6,643 nucleotides of DNA from an uncultured Lachnospiraceae bacterium (GCA_947589175.1 CANPZR010000139.1:1-6643), one strand, 5' to 3'. Counted from the first letter of the stretch, positions 1 through 5,350 are shown. Numbers and translations are program-made. Notes: generated from the sequence alone by a model not told the origin.

Positions 1-339
1 TACTTTCAGGGATTAATAAGTTCAGGTATATGGATATGTCTTTATCTAGAACTGGCTACTGTGTGAAAAGTAACAAACATTCTTCCATCTGCCGCATGCT
101 CTTTAAGGAGCAGATATTTTTCAGCAGCGTCATATACACATTAAGTACGGGTGTTTATTGTAGTAAGGGGTACGATTCCATTTACAATCTTATTGCCAGA
201 CGCCTCAGGATTACTATGGATTATAGCAAGAAACATTAAAAAAGCATAAAATTTACATAAAATAAAAATTTTTCTGTTAGGTTTTGCCGATTTGAAACGT
301 TATATATTATAGAGGGGCAAATAATGGGCAAGTGGGGGG
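1..339. other. AT-rich stretch with no supported gene
   Basis: No recognisable gene is seen on either strand. A 69-codon open frame at 30-239 (+) has no clear ribosome-binding site and no recognisable motif. A - strand frame through about 237-50 is interrupted by a stop and also resembles nothing I know. Near the right end an AT-rich TATATTATA block (303-311) is followed by GAGGGG (312-317) and an ATG at 324 that opens only 12 codons before a stop at 360-362. This may be a vestigial gene start or chance. The composition contrasts with the GC-rich genes to the right and matches the brnTA module, so this may be older accessory DNA. Confidence 0.5.
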
Positions 340-378
340 AGTGCCGAAAGGCCGGTTCTTGATATCATCTAAACCTCC
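340..378 (+). repeat. 39-bp direct repeat, left copy
   Basis: This is identical over 39 bases to 1011-1049. It starts AGTGCCGAAAGG and ends TAAACCTCC and lies 671 bp from the other copy. It is followed at once by T-rich DNA (380-409) and the brnT promoter. Read on the + strand it encodes SAERPVLDII followed by a stop, and the same peptide end is encoded in the right copy. That suggests a duplicated 3' gene end or an attachment-type duplication. The identity is seen directly; the mechanism is inference. Confidence 0.9.
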
Positions 379-413
379 GTTTTTTTGTTTTTTGAAAAAT
401 GTTTTTGTTGGCA

Positions 414-442
414 TTGACGGATAATTAAATTATAAGTATAAT
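414..442 (+). promoter_or_regulatory. brnTA promoter (TTGACG-17-TATAAT)
   Basis: TTGACG at 414-419 and TATAAT at 437-442 are separated by exactly 17 bases, close to the vegetative sigma consensus. The expected transcription start falls at about 448-450, on the brnT ATG (449-451), so the toxin message would have no leader and no ribosome-binding site. Confidence 0.8.
429..442 (+). promoter_or_regulatory. candidate operator over the brnTA -10 box
   Basis: This is a perfect 6-6 inverted repeat, ATTATA-AG-TATAAT, whose right arm is the -10 hexamer. BrnA-family antitoxins are known to repress their own operons as ribbon-helix-helix dimers, often over the promoter, so this palindrome is a reasonable operator candidate. 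The surrounding DNA is very AT-rich, so chance palindromes are likely. Confidence 0.4.
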
Positions 443-448
443 ATAATT

Positions 449-754
449 ATGAATAGCATCAATTTTGAATGGGATGAAAATAAGAATCTCATTAACCAAA
501 AGAAACATGGAATTGATTTTGAGGAAGCTGCAACGGTTTTTTATGATGTGAATGCAATTCTGTTTGATGACCCGGATCACTCGATGGAGGAGGATAGATT
601 TTTGATAATAGGTATTTCCAAACATGAAAATTTATGTATCGTCAGTCATTGTTACCGTTCAGAGGATAGCATTATCCGGATCATTTCGGCAAGAAAAGCA
701 ACCAAGAAGGAGATACGAACTTATAACGAATACGCAAATGGAGGTGATATATGA
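449..754 (+). CDS. brnT: BrnT-family type II toxin (ribonuclease)
   Basis: The product is 101 residues, a usual length for BrnT (DUF497). The family is a small RelE-like ribonuclease that stops translation by cutting RNA and is neutralised by BrnA. Family hallmarks visible here are an N-terminal FEWDENKN (residues 6-13), KHGIDFEEA (19-27), an acidic FDDPD (39-43), EDRFLIIGIS (48-57) and the C-terminal basic block IIRIISARKATKKE (75-88), which carries the positively charged residues expected of the active site. The ATG at 449 fits the family N-terminus but has no Shine-Dalgarno and sits on the predicted transcription start, so translation is probably leaderless. The stop overlaps the brnA start by four bases (ATGA). 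The gene is AT-rich compared with the genes to the right. The family call is sure; activity in this strain is not shown by sequence. Confidence 0.92.
   Translation: MNSINFEWDENKNLINQKKHGIDFEEAATVFYDVNAILFDDPDHSMEEDRFLIIGISKHENLCIVSHCYRSEDSIIRIISARKATKKEIRTYNEYANGGDI
740..748 (+). promoter_or_regulatory. strong ribosome-binding site of brnA
   Basis: GGAGGTGAT is a near-complete complement of the 16S 3' end. The GGAGG core lies six bases before the ATG at 751, which favours that start over the ATG at 754. It lies inside the brnT 3' end. Together with the leaderless toxin start, it should make the antitoxin the better translated partner. Confidence 0.8.
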
Positions 755-969
755 TGAAGGCAGAGTATGATATCGAAAAATTAAATCCCAGAAAAAATCC
801 TTATTCCAATAGGTTAAAAAAACAAGTCACAATCAACATTGATAATGATACGATAGATTTTTTTAAATCACAAAGTGAAGAATCAGGAATACCCTATCAA
901 ACCCTTATCAATTTATATTTATCGGATTGCGCGAAGCAGAAGAAGCGCCTGCGGATGAGCTGGAAGTAA
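751..969 (+). CDS. brnA: BrnA-family antitoxin (ribbon-helix-helix)
   Basis: The product is 72 residues. In this family the C-terminal part is a ribbon-helix-helix DNA-binding domain that represses the operon, and the protein binds and blocks BrnT. The visible order is a charged N-terminal region (1-22), strand KQVTINID (24-31), first helix about 32-44, a turn at SGIPYQ, second helix TLINLYLSDCA (51-61), then a basic tail ending in MSWK. The IPYQTLINLYLSDCA block and a tryptophan near the end are typical of BrnA. It starts inside brnT (ATGA overlap) behind a very strong ribosome-binding site. One oddity: from about base 930 the codons become GC-rich (GCG AAG CAG, CGC CTG CGG), unlike the AT-rich body of the gene. 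This is either a composition boundary inside the gene or chance. No clear terminator follows. Confidence 0.87.
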   Translation: MMKAEYDIEKLNPRKNPYSNRLKKQVTINIDNDTIDFFKSQSEESGIPYQTLINLYLSDCAKQKKRLRMSWK

Positions 970-1043
970 GAGGGGGGGAAGAAGCGGTGGCTGTGGGCAC
1001 AGGAAATGGCAGTGCCGAAAGGCCGGTTCTTGATATCATCTAA
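969..1043 (+). pseudogene. possible 3' remnant of a lost + strand gene
   Basis: In a frame different from brnA, an open reading frame runs into a stop at 1041-1043 and would end the protein with GNGSAERPVLDII. The left repeat copy carries the same peptide end (SAERPVLDII, stop) after an upstream stop at 322-324. The frame is open back to 879, but before 969 it overlaps brnA. It has no start of its own. A gene that once ran convergently into the membrane-protein gene and was cut off by the brnTA insertion would explain it. G-rich DNA often stays open by chance, so this is a tentative call. Confidence 0.25.
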
Positions 1044-1049
1044 ACCTCC
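1011..1049 (+). repeat. 39-bp direct repeat, right copy
   Basis: This is the exact second copy of 340-378. It spans the intergenic boundary and the last nine bases plus one of the - strand membrane-protein gene (its stop is at 1042-1040). Integrating elements often duplicate the 3' end of their target gene, and the position fits that pattern, but no integrase gene is visible in the window. Confidence 0.9.
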
Positions 1050-3028
1050 AGCACCAGAACCCCGTTTTCATCGTACACGGTCTTATAATCCCGGCGCATG
1101 GCGTCCAGATCCGGAATGGCGTAATTATTCATTTCATAGGCGCCGACGACGATATAGGACACATGGTATTTTTCAAGCAGCTCCGGGCGCTTTGCGGGAT
1201 CCTCGTACATCGTCTTTACGTCCGCCTCGTTCTGCGCGTAATCCAATCCGTGATAGTAGAGAAATGTGCCGGAGCCGCACACGATATTGCGCCCGGTGAG
1301 GGACGCGACGGCGTTGTTGTGATTGTTGTTTGTGAGGAAAATATCCGAGGGCTCCGTGTTATCCTCCACCCACTCGCAGAGGGAGACGTAGGAGGCGTCG
1401 TACAGCTCGTAGTCGGAGACATACTCCCGCCCCATCGTGAGGAGGGCGGCGAACACGCCCAAAAAGGCAGTCATGGACACGAAGATGACGCGCCGATCCT
1501 TTTCCCCCGCGGACATGGTATCCCAGACAAAATCCGAGACGGCGGCGCAGAAGAACAAATACGCCACGAGCAGCAGCTTGTTGTTGTCGTAGGGGTTCGG
1601 CTGAAAGAGGATAAATTCGCTCATGAGCCAGATGGCGATGCCGGGCAGGGCGATTTTGCACTGCTTTTTCGTGCCGAATACCAGCATGGCAAGCGTGAGG
1701 AAAAACATGATTCCCAGGTTTTTGATGTAAAACATCAGGTAGCCGTCGCCACTGTCCGCGCTGTTGGCCCAGTTGAAGCTCCCCCGCACGAACTGTTCCC
1801 CCTGCGCCTGCTGAAAGGTAAAGCCGAACAGCTGCGGCAGGGCGAGAACCAGCACGACGCCCAGGAACACGCCCCAGAGGAGAAGGGGCTTCCGGTTCTT
1901 TGCGTGTACCAGAAAATATACGAGAACGCCAGCGAAAAGGCCCGCCAGAGCCAGTCCGATGGTGAGGATGGCGTTCGCGGAGAGCGGGTTTTCGGACTGC
2001 TGGCGGTTCCGGATTAGGCACATCGCGAGCAGAAACAGGACGACGGCGCCAAACCGCCCTAAAAGGGGCAGGCGCTTTGCCTCCGGGCGCTCTGCCAGAA
2101 TATCCTGCAGGAGAAATATGCCGCAGCACACGCCCAGAGCCAGAAAGGAGTGGGTGTGGATCAGCACCAGGCCGCCCGCCAGAACTCCGGAGAGCACAAA
2201 GCAGCGCATATTTTTGTGCTCCCTGGCGTGCAGCAAAAGCGCGAGAACCGGAAAAAGGATGGCCCATCCGAACAGGGTGGCGCGCTGGGGAATCAGCATG
2301 TCGCAGATGACATTGTGCCACTGGATATTTTCTGTCACATAGTTGGTGGGCGTCTCGTAAAACGCGGTGAAAATCCGCGAGAAATTTTCATTGTTAAATC
2401 CCTTATTCAAAAAGTAGACAAAGCCGAAGCCGCCGTTCAGGAAAAACAGCGCGAAGGCGAGTATGGATTTTCCGCGGCAGGAGCCGTCTGCGCCGTGAAG
2501 AAGCCTGCGGATGGTGAAATACGCGCCGAAAAATACCTGCAAAAGCGCCGCGAACATGGGGAGCAGGTAGGCGATGCGCAGGGAGCTGCCAAAGAGATAC
2601 AGGCTGGAGGAGATGCTATCGGACAAAAACGGGTAGGCAAGCCTTGTGCCCGGCAGAAGGGAGTACTCCGGCGGGAAGGTGTGCTGCCTGGCGATGCTGG
2701 TGATGAATCCCAGGTGCATGTTCATGTCTCCGTAGGTGCTTTGCCCGCTGTGCATGGCGCCGTCCACATAGGAAATGGTGTGGTGGAGCAGTGTGATCAC
2801 GACAAAGAGGTACAGGGGGAGCAGAAGGAACAGGACGGGATCGTCCGTGAACCATTTTTTGAAGCGGGCCATAAGGCCGGCTCCGGCGGACTTTCCCTCT
2901 GTGCCGCCTGTCTTGCCTGCGCCCGCCGTTCGAGCCCTGTCTGTGCCGCCTGTCTTGCCTGCGCCCGCCGTTCGAGCCCTGTCTGTGCCGCCTGCCCTGC
3001 TTGCGTCTGTCGTCCGGAATTTACCCAT
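1040..3028 (-). CDS. GT-C-type polytopic membrane protein, probable glycosyltransferase
   Basis: The product is 662 residues from the ATG at 3028. It has many hydrophobic segments from about residue 66 (VLFLLLPLYLFVVITLL) to about 530, then a soluble C-terminal domain of about 115 residues containing CEWVEDNTEPSDIFLT and YIVVGAYE. The first large loop carries YGDMNMH (D101, N103, H105) and a following FPPEY, the place where GT-C enzymes keep catalytic acidic residues. A lipid-linked sugar transferase for surface glycans or protein glycosylation is therefore likely. The exact family is not identified. Residues 1-52 are a low-complexity, basic, repeat-coded linker. The start is uncertain: ATG 3028 overlaps the upstream ORF stop (ATGGGTAA) but has no ribosome-binding site, whereas ATG 2872 (MARFKKWF) has GGAG eight bases upstream. 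A one-base deletion in the adjacent C8 run would fuse this ORF to the upstream membrane ORF. I suspect the two are one gene. Confidence 0.75.
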   Translation of the reverse strand: MGKFRTTDASRAGGTDRARTAGAGKTGGTDRARTAGAGKTGGTEGKSAGAGLMARFKKWFTDDPVLFLLLPLYLFVVITLLHHTISYVDGAMHSGQSTYGDMNMHLGFITSIARQHTFPPEYSLLPGTRLAYPFLSDSISSSLYLFGSSLRIAYLLPMFAALLQVFFGAYFTIRRLLHGADGSCRGKSILAFALFFLNGGFGFVYFLNKGFNNENFSRIFTAFYETPTNYVTENIQWHNVICDMLIPQRATLFGWAILFPVLALLLHAREHKNMRCFVLSGVLAGGLVLIHTHSFLALGVCCGIFLLQDILAERPEAKRLPLLGRFGAVVLFLLAMCLIRNRQQSENPLSANAILTIGLALAGLFAGVLVYFLVHAKNRKPLLLWGVFLGVVLVLALPQLFGFTFQQAQGEQFVRGSFNWANSADSGDGYLMFYIKNLGIMFFLTLAMLVFGTKKQCKIALPGIAIWLMSEFILFQPNPYDNNKLLLVAYLFFCAAVSDFVWDTMSAGEKDRRVIFVSMTAFLGVFAALLTMGREYVSDYELYDASYVSLCEWVEDNTEPSDIFLTNNNHNNAVASLTGRNIVCGSGTFLYYHGLDYAQNEADVKTMYEDPAKRPELLEKYHVSYIVVGAYEMNNYAIPDLDAMRRDYKTVYDENGVLVLEV
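2898..3020 (-). repeat. 42-bp tandem repeat coding a 14-residue unit
   Basis: Two identical 42-bp units (2898-2939 and 2940-2981) are followed by a diverged third copy (from 2982). Each unit encodes GGTDRARTAGAGKT in the GT-C protein, and a shorter related GGTEGKSAGAG follows toward the C-terminal side. Because 42 is a multiple of three, copy-number change would keep the frame and only lengthen the cytoplasmic-type linker. Perfect identity of two copies points to recent duplication. Confidence 0.9.
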
Positions 3029-3326
3029 CTGGGGGGGGCAATATCTGCCTTCCCATGGCAAAATACGCCGCCGCCGTGAGCGCGAGCATCGTAATCAGGG
3101 CGAGTATGTGGGCGGTGACGGTGAAATCAAACAAAAACGCGTAAATCACCGGCAGCCACTGGAGGGAAAAGCTCCCCAGAACGCTTCCCATCAGAAGAAT
3201 AAAGCCGTTCTTTACGCCGGGCAGATTTTCCTTTTTAAAAAACATAAAAGACAGTAAGATTCCCAGTATCTGAAATAGTAAAAAATAGCCGATTCCCATT
3301 ATGTTTCCGGACAGTGTACCAAACAT
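3021..3326 (-). CDS. N-terminal membrane segment, probably the split first part of the GT-C protein
   Basis: The product is 101 residues from the ATG at 3326, which has GGGAGG five bases upstream; an in-frame TTG at 3371 is less likely. It is almost all membrane: GIGYFLLFQILGILLSFMFF near the start, a short KKENLPGVKN loop, then FILLMGSVLGSFSLQWLPVIYAFLFDFTVTAHILALITMLALTAAAYF as about three more segments. It has no domain of its own and looks like the opening helices of a larger GT-C enzyme. It stops directly after a run of eight C, at GRQILPPPDG. Removing one C would continue into the 662-residue ORF and give about 761 residues in total. Alternatives are a genuine small partner subunit translated in a coupled way, a phase-variable gene in the OFF state, or a sequencing error. 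It is the first ORF behind the promoter at 3434-3462. Confidence 0.7.
   Translation of the reverse strand: MFGTLSGNIMGIGYFLLFQILGILLSFMFFKKENLPGVKNGFILLMGSVLGSFSLQWLPVIYAFLFDFTVTAHILALITMLALTAAAYFAMGRQILPPPDG
3031..3038 (-). other. C8 homopolymer at the split of the GT-C gene
   Basis: Eight C on the coding (-) strand lie in the overlap of the two membrane ORFs. With eight C the first ORF ends at 3021. With seven the frame runs on into the larger ORF (reading LPPQMGKF). Mononucleotide runs of this length are known slippage sites for phase variation of surface-glycan genes, and also common sites of read error. Confidence 0.75.
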
Positions 3327-3433
3327 GACAGCCTCCCTTTTATAATTGCGGGGAAAGCCATACCGCTTCAACCGTACATGAAAGCAATGACGCTTTTATC
3401 CCCGAGATATTATGGACTTCTGAACTTGATATC

Positions 3434-3462
3434 ATTGTATAAAATATCCTTGTACTTGTCAA
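3434..3462 (-). promoter_or_regulatory. leftward promoter of the GT-C gene (TTGACA-17-TACAAT)
   Basis: Read on the - strand, TTGACA (3462-3457) and TACAAT (3439-3434) are separated by 17 bases. The expected start near 3427 gives a leader of about 100 bases before the ATG at 3326. The -35 box overlaps that of the rightward promoter. Confidence 0.8.
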
Positions 3463-3484
3463 TGAAACCTCTATTTGTTATACT
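3456..3484 (+). promoter_or_regulatory. rightward promoter of ycxB-tsaE-tsaB (TTGTCA-17-TATACT)
   Basis: TTGTCA at 3456-3461 and TATACT at 3479-3484 are 17 bases apart. The -35 shares five bases with the leftward -35, so polymerase can probably occupy only one promoter at a time. The expected start near 3491 gives a leader of about 165 bases containing inverted repeats. Confidence 0.65.
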
Positions 3485-3541
3485 GATAGCGATGAATTAA
3501 AAAAATGTAATCATAGCTCACAATGAGAATCATGTTTACAG

Positions 3542-3558
3542 TGTGAAAATAATTCACA
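3542..3558 (+). promoter_or_regulatory. inverted repeat TGTGAA-5-TTCACA in the ycxB leader
   Basis: This is a perfect six-base inverted repeat with spacer AATAA, about 50 bases downstream of the predicted rightward start. It could be a regulator site or a small RNA hairpin. An upstream TCACA at 3518-3522 could compete for the left arm. No regulator is identified. Confidence 0.3.
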
Positions 3559-3581
3559 ATGCAAGCATTTGCTATATGTGT

Positions 3582-3642
3582 CGGAGCGCCACAGAATAGC
3601 AAAGCGAACATATTCGCTATGGATATACAGAGATGCGCTCCG
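3582..3642 (+). promoter_or_regulatory. nested stem-loop just before the ycxB ribosome-binding site
   Basis: The outer arms CGGAGCGC (3582-3589) and GCGCTCCG (3635-3642) are perfectly complementary over eight bases. Inside is a second hairpin, AGCGAA-CATA-TTCGCT (3603-3618), with a competing ATAGC/GCTAT pairing. The outer stem ends four bases before the GGAGG at 3647-3651. It could insulate or modulate translation. It matches no riboswitch class I recognise. Confidence 0.45.
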
Positions 3643-3656
3643 GAATGGAGGATTAT

Positions 3657-4139
3657 ATGACGATTCAGATACAGGTAAAACTGGATTTAAAATCGCTGGG
3701 GAAGTTTCTGATTTATCACTATTACACCCAGGTGTCCGGCGTGATCAGCGTGGTGATCAGTCTGGCGGCGCTTTTTGGACTGATTTTCCGGTGGAGCGGA
3801 TGGCTTCCCATGCAGCGGGGGATTCTGATCGTGCTGGCGCTGATGTTCACGGTGCTGCAGCCGCTCATGCTGGTGTGGCGGGGGAATAAGCAGCTGCACT
3901 CGGAAGCGTTTGCGGAGCCCTTCTGTTATACCTTTGACGACAGCGGCGTGGTCATTACTCAGGGGCGGGACCGGCAGCAGTTCCCGTGGGACGACGTGCG
4001 CAAGGTGCGCTGCCGCAAGGACGCGGTTTATGTGTACATGTCCACGGTCAGTGCCTTTGTCATTCCCAGGGAGCAGTGCGACGGACAGTTCGAGGATCTG
4101 GTGAAGCTGGCGACAGAGAAAATGAGGGATAAAAAATGA
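3657..4139 (+). CDS. YcxB-like membrane protein
   Basis: The product is 160 residues from the ATG at 3657, chosen because GGAGG (3647-3651) lies five bases upstream. An ATG at 3633 in the same frame has no such site and lies inside the leader hairpin. The N-terminal part has a short cytoplasmic stretch and two membrane segments (about residues 27-46 and 54-74). The C-terminal half (about 90-155) has FCYTFDDSGVVITQG, FPWDDVRKVRCRKDAVYVYMS and FVIPREQ, the pattern of the YcxB-like C-terminal domain (a strand-rich, PH-like fold found in many Firmicute membrane proteins). The function of the family is not known. It overlaps tsaE by ATGA and is the first gene of the rightward operon, so it is co-transcribed with the t6A genes without an obvious functional link. 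Confidence 0.75.
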   Translation: MTIQIQVKLDLKSLGKFLIYHYYTQVSGVISVVISLAALFGLIFRWSGWLPMQRGILIVLALMFTVLQPLMLVWRGNKQLHSEAFAEPFCYTFDDSGVVITQGRDRQQFPWDDVRKVRCRKDAVYVYMSTVSAFVIPREQCDGQFEDLVKLATEKMRDKK

Positions 4140-4585
4140 CGCGGGAGAGCTGGAGCGAGAGGGACACATTTCTTTTGGGAAAGGAATTGGGCGAGAGCGC
4201 AGAGCCCGGAGATATCTATCTCTTAGAGGGCGATCTGGGAGTGGGAAAGACGGTCTTTGCCAAGGGATTCGCGGAGGGGCTCGGCATCTGTGAGCCCATC
4301 ACCAGCCCCACCTTTACGATTTTGCAGGAGTACGAGGAGGGCAGGCTTCCCCTGTACCACTTTGATGTGTACCGGATCGCGGATGTGGAGGAGATGTACG
4401 AGATCGGATACGAGGCGTATTTCTTCGGCGAGGGCGTCTGCCTGATTGAGTGGGCGTCCCAGATTCGAGATATTCTGCCGGATTCGTGCTGTCTGGTGCG
4501 CATTGAGAAAAATCTGGAAAAAGGATTTGATTACCGGCGGGTGACAATCGCGCCGGACTACGGGAATGGAGGGATGGAGCTATGA
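4136..4585 (+). CDS. tsaE: tRNA t6A biosynthesis ATPase TsaE
   Basis: The product is 149 residues, usual for TsaE. This P-loop ATPase works with TsaB and TsaD in the cytoplasm to transfer the threonylcarbamoyl group (made by TsaC/Sua5) to A37 of ANN-decoding tRNAs. The Walker A motif GDLGVGKT is at residues 32-39, followed by the family blocks TSPTFTILQEY (56-66), YHFDVYR (74-80) and LIEWASQI (103-110). All key residues appear intact. The ATG at 4136 overlaps the ycxB-like stop, with a GAGGG upstream, and the stop overlaps the tsaB start by ATGA, so translation of all three is likely coupled. Confidence 0.95.
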   Translation: MTRESWSERDTFLLGKELGESAEPGDIYLLEGDLGVGKTVFAKGFAEGLGICEPITSPTFTILQEYEEGRLPLYHFDVYRIADVEEMYEIGYEAYFFGEGVCLIEWASQIRDILPDSCCLVRIEKNLEKGFDYRRVTIAPDYGNGGMEL

Positions 4586-5301
4586 ATTTACTGGCAATTG
4601 ACAGTTCGGGACTGCCGGCGTCCGCCGCGCTGCTAAGCGGGGACATTCTGGCGGGAGAGTACACGATACACAACAAAAAAACCCATTCCCAGACGCTGCT
4701 GCCTATGGTGGACGCTATGCTGCAGATGGCGGGAGTGGATATCGGAGAGATTGACGCAGTGGCGGTGTCTTCGGGGCCGGGCTCCTTTACCGGGCTGCGG
4801 ATCGGGGCCTCTATGGCAAAGGGGCTGGCGCAGGCGCTGCGCATCCCCGTGATTCCGGTGCCGTCTCTGGAGGGGCTTGCCTATAACCTGGCCGGAGCGG
4901 ACGCCTTGGTATGTCCTCTGATGGACGCGAGGAGAAATCAGGCCTATTATGGAATTTACGATGTGAGCGGGCAGGCGCCGGACGCCCTGGCGCCCCAGGC
5001 GGCGGCCCCGCTTGAGGAGGTCATAGAGAGGGTGAACGCTCTTGACAGGCCGGTAATCTTTATAGGTGACGGTATTCCGGTATTTCAAGAACAATTAAAT
5101 CGTGATTTAACTGTGAAATTCCGGTACGGAGCGGACAGCGTGCGGTATCAGAGGGCGTCCTCTGTGGCGGCGCTCGGAAAGATTTACTGGGAGCAGGGCC
5201 GGGCGGTGCCGGCGGCGGAGTTCGCGCCGGTGTATTTGCGTCTTTCCCAGGCGGAGCGGGAGAGAAAGGAAGCGCTGGCAAAAATTACATGTGGAAATTA
5301 A
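4582..5301 (+). CDS. tsaB: tRNA t6A biosynthesis protein TsaB
   Basis: The product is 239 residues, full length for TsaB, the inactive ASKHA-fold paralogue that dimerises with TsaD and is essential for t6A formation. Hallmarks are N-terminal LLAIDSS (3-9), HSQTLLP (35-41), the strongly conserved AVSSGPGSFTGLRIGASMAKGLA (61-83), then VPSLEGLAYN and CPLMDARRNQAYYG. It follows tsaE with a four-base overlap and a GGAGGGATGGAGC ribosome-binding region. In many Firmicutes rimI and tsaD follow directly; here they do not, and a different small gene with its own promoter comes next, so tsaD must lie elsewhere. Confidence 0.95.
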   Translation: MNLLAIDSSGLPASAALLSGDILAGEYTIHNKKTHSQTLLPMVDAMLQMAGVDIGEIDAVAVSSGPGSFTGLRIGASMAKGLAQALRIPVIPVPSLEGLAYNLAGADALVCPLMDARRNQAYYGIYDVSGQAPDALAPQAAAPLEEVIERVNALDRPVIFIGDGIPVFQEQLNRDLTVKFRYGADSVRYQRASSVAALGKIYWEQGRAVPAAEFAPVYLRLSQAERERKEALAKITCGN

Positions 5302-5320
5302 AAAAATAATCTGCTATAAT
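5292..5320 (+). promoter_or_regulatory. extended -10 promoter upstream of the four-cysteine gene
   Basis: TGCTATAAT (5312-5320) is a perfect extended -10 element. A weak -35 (TGGAAA, 5292-5297) lies 17 bases before it, inside the tsaB 3' end. The expected start near 5327 gives a leader of about 24 bases containing AGAGGGGGG. Confidence 0.6.
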
Positions 5321-5350
5321 GGGGACAAACGATGAGAGGGGGGATTATTT

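Larger units (their letters stand above)
3327..3656. other. divergent regulatory region without a gene
   Basis: This region separates the leftward membrane gene from the rightward ycxB-tsaE-tsaB operon. It holds one promoter for each direction with shared -35 bases, a leader of about 100 bases on the left, and a leader of about 165 bases on the right with two inverted repeats. Besides these, a TCACAATG octamer occurs twice (3518-3525 and 3554-3561). Either copy can pair with TGTGA at 3542-3546, so two alternative small hairpins are possible. No open frame here is convincing. Confidence 0.6.

Noticed and set aside
30..239. 69-codon ORF near the left edge
   Set aside because: It has no convincing ribosome-binding site, composition signal or motif.
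340..410. Hairpin plus T-rich tail as a terminator at the left repeat
   Set aside because: The possible stem (GGTT/AACC or GGAG/CTCC) is only four pairs with a long loop, too weak to call despite the T-runs.
1006..1299. + strand ORF beginning MAVPKG, reminiscent of ribosomal protein L32
   Set aside because: Only the first five residues resemble L32. The rest lacks the SKARRDKRRA block and is antisense to the GT-C gene.
1163..2017. Long + strand open frame (284 codons) opposite the GT-C gene
   Set aside because: It is a shadow: the - strand frame encodes a coherent membrane protein, while this one is low-complexity, His/Glu/Gly-rich, lacks a ribosome-binding site and matches no family pattern. 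The same holds for the frames at 2150-3079 and 1359-2321.
3425..3435. CTTGATATCAT shared between the divergent promoter region and the 39-bp repeat
   Set aside because: Several 11-base matches are expected by chance in a window of this size, and the core is a simple palindrome.
5042..5064. TTGACA inside tsaB as an internal promoter
   Set aside because: No acceptable -10 lies 16-18 bases downstream; the nearest AT block is too close.
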